DNA of 64,000 nucleotides from Sphingobacterium thalpophilum (GTDB lineage Bacteria; Bacteroidota; Bacteroidia; Sphingobacteriales; Sphingobacteriaceae), in contig NZ_CP151087.1 in assembly GCF_038396785.1 (NCBI RefSeq), forward strand, positions 434,001-498,000, written 5' to 3'. The translations under genes were made by a program, and so were the position numbers. This document shows, in pieces, positions 60,354 to 64,000 of this stretch; the first letter of the stretch is position 1; each line of letters starts with the position of its first letter. The notes beneath the pieces were generated by a model, which saw only the letters and a list, made by a program, of their open reading frames with translations, made no database searches and had not been told where the DNA came from.

Positions 60354-61010
60354 TTATTTGTTATAATAAAACTCATCTATAACTAATGAACCTGCCAATT
60401 GTTGGTTAAAACGATCTAAATCGGTCATTTTCCCAGAAATATCATACATTACTTCTAACTTACCACTAATCTTTTCAATAACACGCCTGGTAGCTTTAAT
60501 CTTAAAATCCAATGCCAATTGTTCAAACTCATGTAAGTGATAAAACTCATTGGAACTAAACTTTACGTGTAGAGAACGGACTAGGTAGTAACGAGCCAAA
60601 AGAATTTCGATCCGCTGAAAAAGCGCGAGTATTACCACCATAAAAACAGCAAAGGAAATCGCATAAACCAGTTGCCCCAATCCGGCAAACATGCCAATAC
60701 CAGCTGTCGCCCAAATAACGGCCGCTGTTGTGAGACCACTAACCGATAGTTTGCCTTTAAAGATCACACCAGCACCAATAAAGCCTATACCAGTCACAAT
60801 ATTTGCAGCAACGCGATCAGTACTATTGCCAATAAACAAACAGGAAACAATAGTAAACATCGCCGAACCGAAACAAATAAGCACTACCGTCCGAAATCCA
60901 GCAGATTTATTCCTATACTCACGTTCAAAACCAATTAAACTCCCACACAGAATTGAAGTGAGAGCGTTTAACAAAGGCTCACTAGTCAAAAAGTTAATGA
61001 TATTCTCCAT
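60354..61010 (-). CDS. MgtC/SapB family membrane protein
   Basis: A 218-residue protein from ATG 61010 (MENIINFLTSEPLLNALT); an upstream start at 61037 adds nine residues. The membrane part has LTSILCGSLIGFEREYRNKS, GFRTVVLICFGSAMFTI, AANIVTGIGFIGAGVIF and LTTAAVIWATAGIGMFAG, the conserved MgtC core. A soluble C-terminal domain follows (about 145-218). Such proteins help Mg homeostasis and ATP synthase control. It is convergent with the preceding small gene. Confidence 0.88.
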   Translation of the reverse strand: MENIINFLTSEPLLNALTSILCGSLIGFEREYRNKSAGFRTVVLICFGSAMFTIVSCLFIGNSTDRVAANIVTGIGFIGAGVIFKGKLSVSGLTTAAVIWATAGIGMFAGLGQLVYAISFAVFMVVILALFQRIEILLARYYLVRSLHVKFSSNEFYHLHEFEQLALDFKIKATRRVIEKISGKLEVMYDISGKMTDLDRFNQQLAGSLVIDEFYYNK

Positions 61011-61073
61011 ACCGAACTTTACAGAAAGATGAAACACGGAGCTTCGAACATGCTCAGCTCCATGAAATTAAGA

Positions 61074-63443
61074 CTATAGATAAGCGTAAGTTATACCATC
61101 GCCCCCACGATCTTGATGTTCGTCCTCAAAACGGCTTACATGACTATATTTACGAAGGTAATCGCGAATAAATTTGCGCAAAATACCATCACCTTTACCA
61201 TGAATAATTTTTAAGGACGGATAACCTATCATGACGGCCCGATCCAAAACACGTTCTAATTCATGCAGTGCGTCTTCTGTGCGCATTCCTCTTAAATCAA
61301 GTTCTGGCTTGAAATCAGCTACACTGCCAGAAGATAATGATCTTGATAGACTTTTTGCAGACTTCTTCCCTTCCCGCCCTTCGAGTTTAATCACATTCTT
61401 TCGCTTTTGAACAGTGCGAAGTTCCCCCATGGCAAGAATAAGGTTGTTCTTTGCAATTTCGACAATCTGCGCTTCAGCACCATTATCTATAATCTGTACC
61501 CAATCCCCAATATTTAATATGGTAGATTCAGGCGTTTTTTCTTTGACGATTTGCTTCGCCGGTTTTTGCTCTTTGGGAAGAACAGCTTGAAGTGCCTGAT
61601 CCAAATTGCTGCGCAACTCACGAGTTTTCTCTTTATCCGCTTTTGCAGATTTGATCTGCGCTACCGTATTTTCGATTAACTTATTCGAACTTTTGATAAT
61701 CTGTTGCGCTTCCTCTTTCGCCTTTTTCAAAATTACGCGCTTATTTTCTTCCAAATAACTTTGTAATTCCAAATACTCCGATTTAATCAACTCCAGTTCC
61801 TTCTCGCGCTTATTAATAGCAACCTTTGTATCAAATACCTCTTTCTTTTCTCGCTCAAGATCGATCAATAATGTATCTACCTTCTTCTGTTGAACACCAA
61901 TTTTACTTTTAGCAGATTCCAAAATATCCTTACCTAATCCTATTTTCTGCGCGATTTCGAAAGCATAAGAGCTTCCTGGCTTACCAATTTGTAGGATATA
62001 CATCGGTTTCATCTCGCGATTATCAAATAACATTGAAGCATTTTCCAGACCTGTCGTATTGTTGGCAAAAACTTTGAGATTTGAATAGTGGGTGGTCACA
62101 ACTCCCCTGATTTGTTTTTTGTTAAGGGATTCCAATACAGCCTCAGCAATAGGTCCGCCAAACAAAGGGTCGGTACCGGTTCCAAACTCATCGATCAGTA
62201 CCAAAGTACGTCCATTTGCAAATTCCGTAAAATATTTCATTTTGGACAGATGAGCACTGTATGTACTCAAATCACTTTCAATGGATTGATCATCGCCTAT
62301 ATCTGCAAATATCTGCTTAAAAACACCGACTTTACTTGTCGGTTCCGCTGGTATTAATAAGCCCGATTGCACCATGATTTGCAAAAGACCAACCGTTTTC
62401 ATACATACCGATTTTCCGCCGGCATTAGGACCCGATACAACAATAATACGTTGAATATGATCAATTTGAATGTTTAAAGGAACAACAGTATGATGCTGAT
62501 TCAGCAATAGAAGCGGATGTCGACCATTGACCAAATTAATTTCAGCCTCCTTCGATAATTCAGGCATTTCTGCCTCAATATCCAAGGCAAAAAGTGCTTT
62601 CGCTCGCACAAAATCTACTTTGGTTAATAGGCTGTGATAGGAAAGCAAGAGCGGAATATGTGGCCGGACCTTGTCCGTTAGTTCGACTAAAATACGGATG
62701 ACCTCACGCCTACGTTCAAACTCCAGGTCCCTAATTTTATTATTTAACTGAAATACTTCTTCAGGCTCTATATAAGCAGTTTGCCCCGTAGCGGACTCAT
62801 CATGAATCAAACCTTTGAGCTTTCTTTTATTTTCCGAAAGAATAGGAATACAGAGCCTTCCATCCCGTATCGTCAGATTCCCATCCGCTGTCCATCCGCT
62901 GTCCTGTGCGCTCTTAAAGATACTATTGATACGTTTTAGGGCCTCCTGTTCCGCCCGTTGAATTTGTTGGGTTATTTCCAACAGTAATCGGGAAGCATTA
63001 TTTTTAAGCTTTCCACGCTCGTCAATGACCATTTCGATATCGCGAATAATCCCCTTCTCGATCGGTAAATGCTCAAACAATACCTCTAAATATGGATAGA
63101 GACCTTCCCGTTCATTAAAATAACGGATAATAGCGTAAACAGTCTTGAGGGATAGTAATACCCGAAAAAATTCATCCTCGAATAAGAACGCGCCCTCTAC
63201 TCGAGCTTTCTCGATAATGGATCTAAGCGGAAAGAAATTTTCAACAGGAAATGCGCCATCATTCATCAGAAGATCCTTAAACTCGCTGGTCTGTCTTAGA
63301 AATCGGTCGATTTGGTCAAACCGGGTCTGAGGTTGAATTTTTTCAACTAGCTCACGCCCAGGCTCGCTTAGGCATTTTTGTTTTATTTTATCTTTTATCT
63401 CGGAAAACCCGAGTTTATCAATTGCATTTATTGGATATACCAT
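61074..63443 (-). CDS. mutS2: Endonuclease MutS2
   Basis: A 789-residue MutS-like ATPase. The N-terminal lever and clamp helices are followed by the ATPase with VVSGPNAGGKSVCMKTVGLL (Walker A, near residue 335), DIGDDQSIESDLSTYSAHLS and LVLIDEFGTGTDPLFGGPIA (Walker B). A coiled-coil region (about 510-620) precedes a C-terminal Smr nuclease domain (ELDLRGMRTEDALHELERVL and KIIHGKGDGILRKFIRDYL). It lacks the mismatch-binding domain of MutS. MutS2 suppresses homologous recombination and can act at collided ribosomes. Confidence 0.95.
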   Translation of the reverse strand: MVYPINAIDKLGFSEIKDKIKQKCLSEPGRELVEKIQPQTRFDQIDRFLRQTSEFKDLLMNDGAFPVENFFPLRSIIEKARVEGAFLFEDEFFRVLLSLKTVYAIIRYFNEREGLYPYLEVLFEHLPIEKGIIRDIEMVIDERGKLKNNASRLLLEITQQIQRAEQEALKRINSIFKSAQDSGWTADGNLTIRDGRLCIPILSENKRKLKGLIHDESATGQTAYIEPEEVFQLNNKIRDLEFERRREVIRILVELTDKVRPHIPLLLSYHSLLTKVDFVRAKALFALDIEAEMPELSKEAEINLVNGRHPLLLLNQHHTVVPLNIQIDHIQRIIVVSGPNAGGKSVCMKTVGLLQIMVQSGLLIPAEPTSKVGVFKQIFADIGDDQSIESDLSTYSAHLSKMKYFTEFANGRTLVLIDEFGTGTDPLFGGPIAEAVLESLNKKQIRGVVTTHYSNLKVFANNTTGLENASMLFDNREMKPMYILQIGKPGSSYAFEIAQKIGLGKDILESAKSKIGVQQKKVDTLLIDLEREKKEVFDTKVAINKREKELELIKSEYLELQSYLEENKRVILKKAKEEAQQIIKSSNKLIENTVAQIKSAKADKEKTRELRSNLDQALQAVLPKEQKPAKQIVKEKTPESTILNIGDWVQIIDNGAEAQIVEIAKNNLILAMGELRTVQKRKNVIKLEGREGKKSAKSLSRSLSSGSVADFKPELDLRGMRTEDALHELERVLDRAVMIGYPSLKIIHGKGDGILRKFIRDYLRKYSHVSRFEDEHQDRGGDGITYAYL

Positions 63444-63464
63444 AGAAATTATATTCTTTGATGG

Positions 63465-64000
63465 TTAAAGTTCCGTCGGCGGCTTGATGTGACGCGGCGG
63501 CGTGAGAATTGGTCTTTTTTCCAATTCATTTGTTGGTAATTGTGGCTCCACATGGTTTTGTACCACAAGAGTATCCTTGACTGAAGTACCAGGTGTTTTC
63601 AGTTGGGAAACCGTATCTTTCTGTGGAGAAGGCGATTCAATTGGTAAATTTGAATTACCGACCGACAATTGGTTCATGAGATAGCCGTTCATGTTTATAC
63701 CAGTCTTTGTTTGAAAGTTCGTATTAAACAAGGAAGAAGCTTCTCTAAAGTTGAATTTCGTCTTATTTGGCAAATAATGTATAAGTGCTGCAATTCGTTC
63801 CTGATAAGACTGTTGTGCACGCATAACGCGATTGGTGCTATCTTGAATACGCATATTCTGGATTGAATCGCGCGTTCGAATTGAATCTTGCTTTTTCCGT
63901 TCTATATCGGCGTAAACCTTATTTTCCTTCGTTAAATTATCCTCCACTTTTTTATAAATCGCAGACATCACTTCAGCATCCTTACCATAATAGTCTAAGT
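63465..64000 (-). CDS. DUF4296-like protein (cut by window edge)
   Basis: The reverse-strand frame is open from 63465 to the window edge, so the 5' part is missing. The visible part starts LDYYGKDAEVMSAIYKKVED and has a coiled-coil stretch (NLTKENKVYADIERKKQDS), then a Pro/Thr-rich tail ending HIKPPTEL. The YYGK...IYKKVEDNL pattern resembles the DUF4296 lipoprotein family of Bacteroidota. It stops 21 bases upstream of mutS2 on the same strand. Function unknown. Confidence 0.6.
   Translation of the reverse strand, partial: LDYYGKDAEVMSAIYKKVEDNLTKENKVYADIERKKQDSIRTRDSIQNMRIQDSTNRVMRAQQSYQERIAALIHYLPNKTKFNFREASSLFNTNFQTKTGINMNGYLMNQLSVGNSNLPIESPSPQKDTVSQLKTPGTSVKDTLVVQNHVEPQLPTNELEKRPILTPPRHIKPPTEL

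Noticed and set aside
1..64000. CRISPR array or cas genes
   Set aside because: No regularly spaced direct repeats of 25-40 bases and no Cas-like protein were found.

Overview
The window looks like a chromosomal segment of a Bacteroidota bacterium of the Sphingobacteriaceae, most likely Sphingobacterium or a close relative. The grounds are an AT-rich genome, a SusC/SusD pair, many signal-peptide proteins ending in ...AQ or with a lipobox Cys, families typical of the phylum (DUF4294, DUF4296, TlpA/DUF4369, DUF4372 and ISAon1 transposases), few Shine-Dalgarno sites, and the housekeeping order tcdA / tatD / pabB / purA / fur / rsh. The genus is inferred, not proven.

Layout. 1-407: start of an IS4-type transposase running off the left edge. 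0.8-5.9 kb: SusC/SusD outer-membrane uptake pair. 5.9-6.4 kb: gene-free, hairpin-rich stretch. 6.4-8.4 kb: GntR regulator and Fsr-like MFS exporter with matching operator-like palindromes. 8.5-14.4 kb: small secreted protein, serine hydrolase with TPR tail, sodium/proton antiporter, XRE-pentapeptide fusion. 14.5-21.2 kb: divergent Lrp regulator and a tightly packed five-gene operon (ethanolamine-type permease, glutamine synthetase-like ligase, Fe-alcohol dehydrogenase, class I glutamyl hydrolase, aldehyde dehydrogenase). Read together these encode a complete gamma-glutamylated route for an amino alcohol, probably ethanolamine to glycine, without the B12-dependent lyase. This is the most interesting system in the window.

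21.4-37 kb is an accessory region: NUDIX and HAD hydrolases, an amidohydrolase lipoprotein, hypothetical exported proteins, an IS110 element, an S41 peptidase, two GNAT acetyltransferases, a TlpA-like protein, a toxin-antitoxin-like pair with a P-loop kinase, and then a scar beside tRNA-Ser(GGA): a 29-codon integrase fragment and a clean ISL3/ISAon1 insertion with 23-bp inverted repeats and a perfect 8-bp target duplication. A mobile island has probably integrated at this tRNA and decayed.

37-64 kb is core genome: GreA/GreB-like factor, BON lipoprotein, tcdA, TatD, pabB, purA, Fur family, RelA/SpoT, DUF4294, glutathione peroxidase, bacillithiol deacetylase, pstSCAB (no phoU seen), then an assimilatory sulfur cluster (sulfite/nitrite reductase with a HEPN-like tail, uroporphyrinogen methyltransferase, siroheme dehydrogenase, CysH, CysD, CysN). 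CysH carries the CC...CxxC iron-sulfur motif and there is no APS kinase, so sulfate probably goes through APS directly to sulfite and sulfide, with siroheme made by the same cluster. gdhA, two small genes, an MgtC-like protein, mutS2 and a DUF4296-like protein cut by the right edge complete the window. No CRISPR array, rRNA or prophage was seen.
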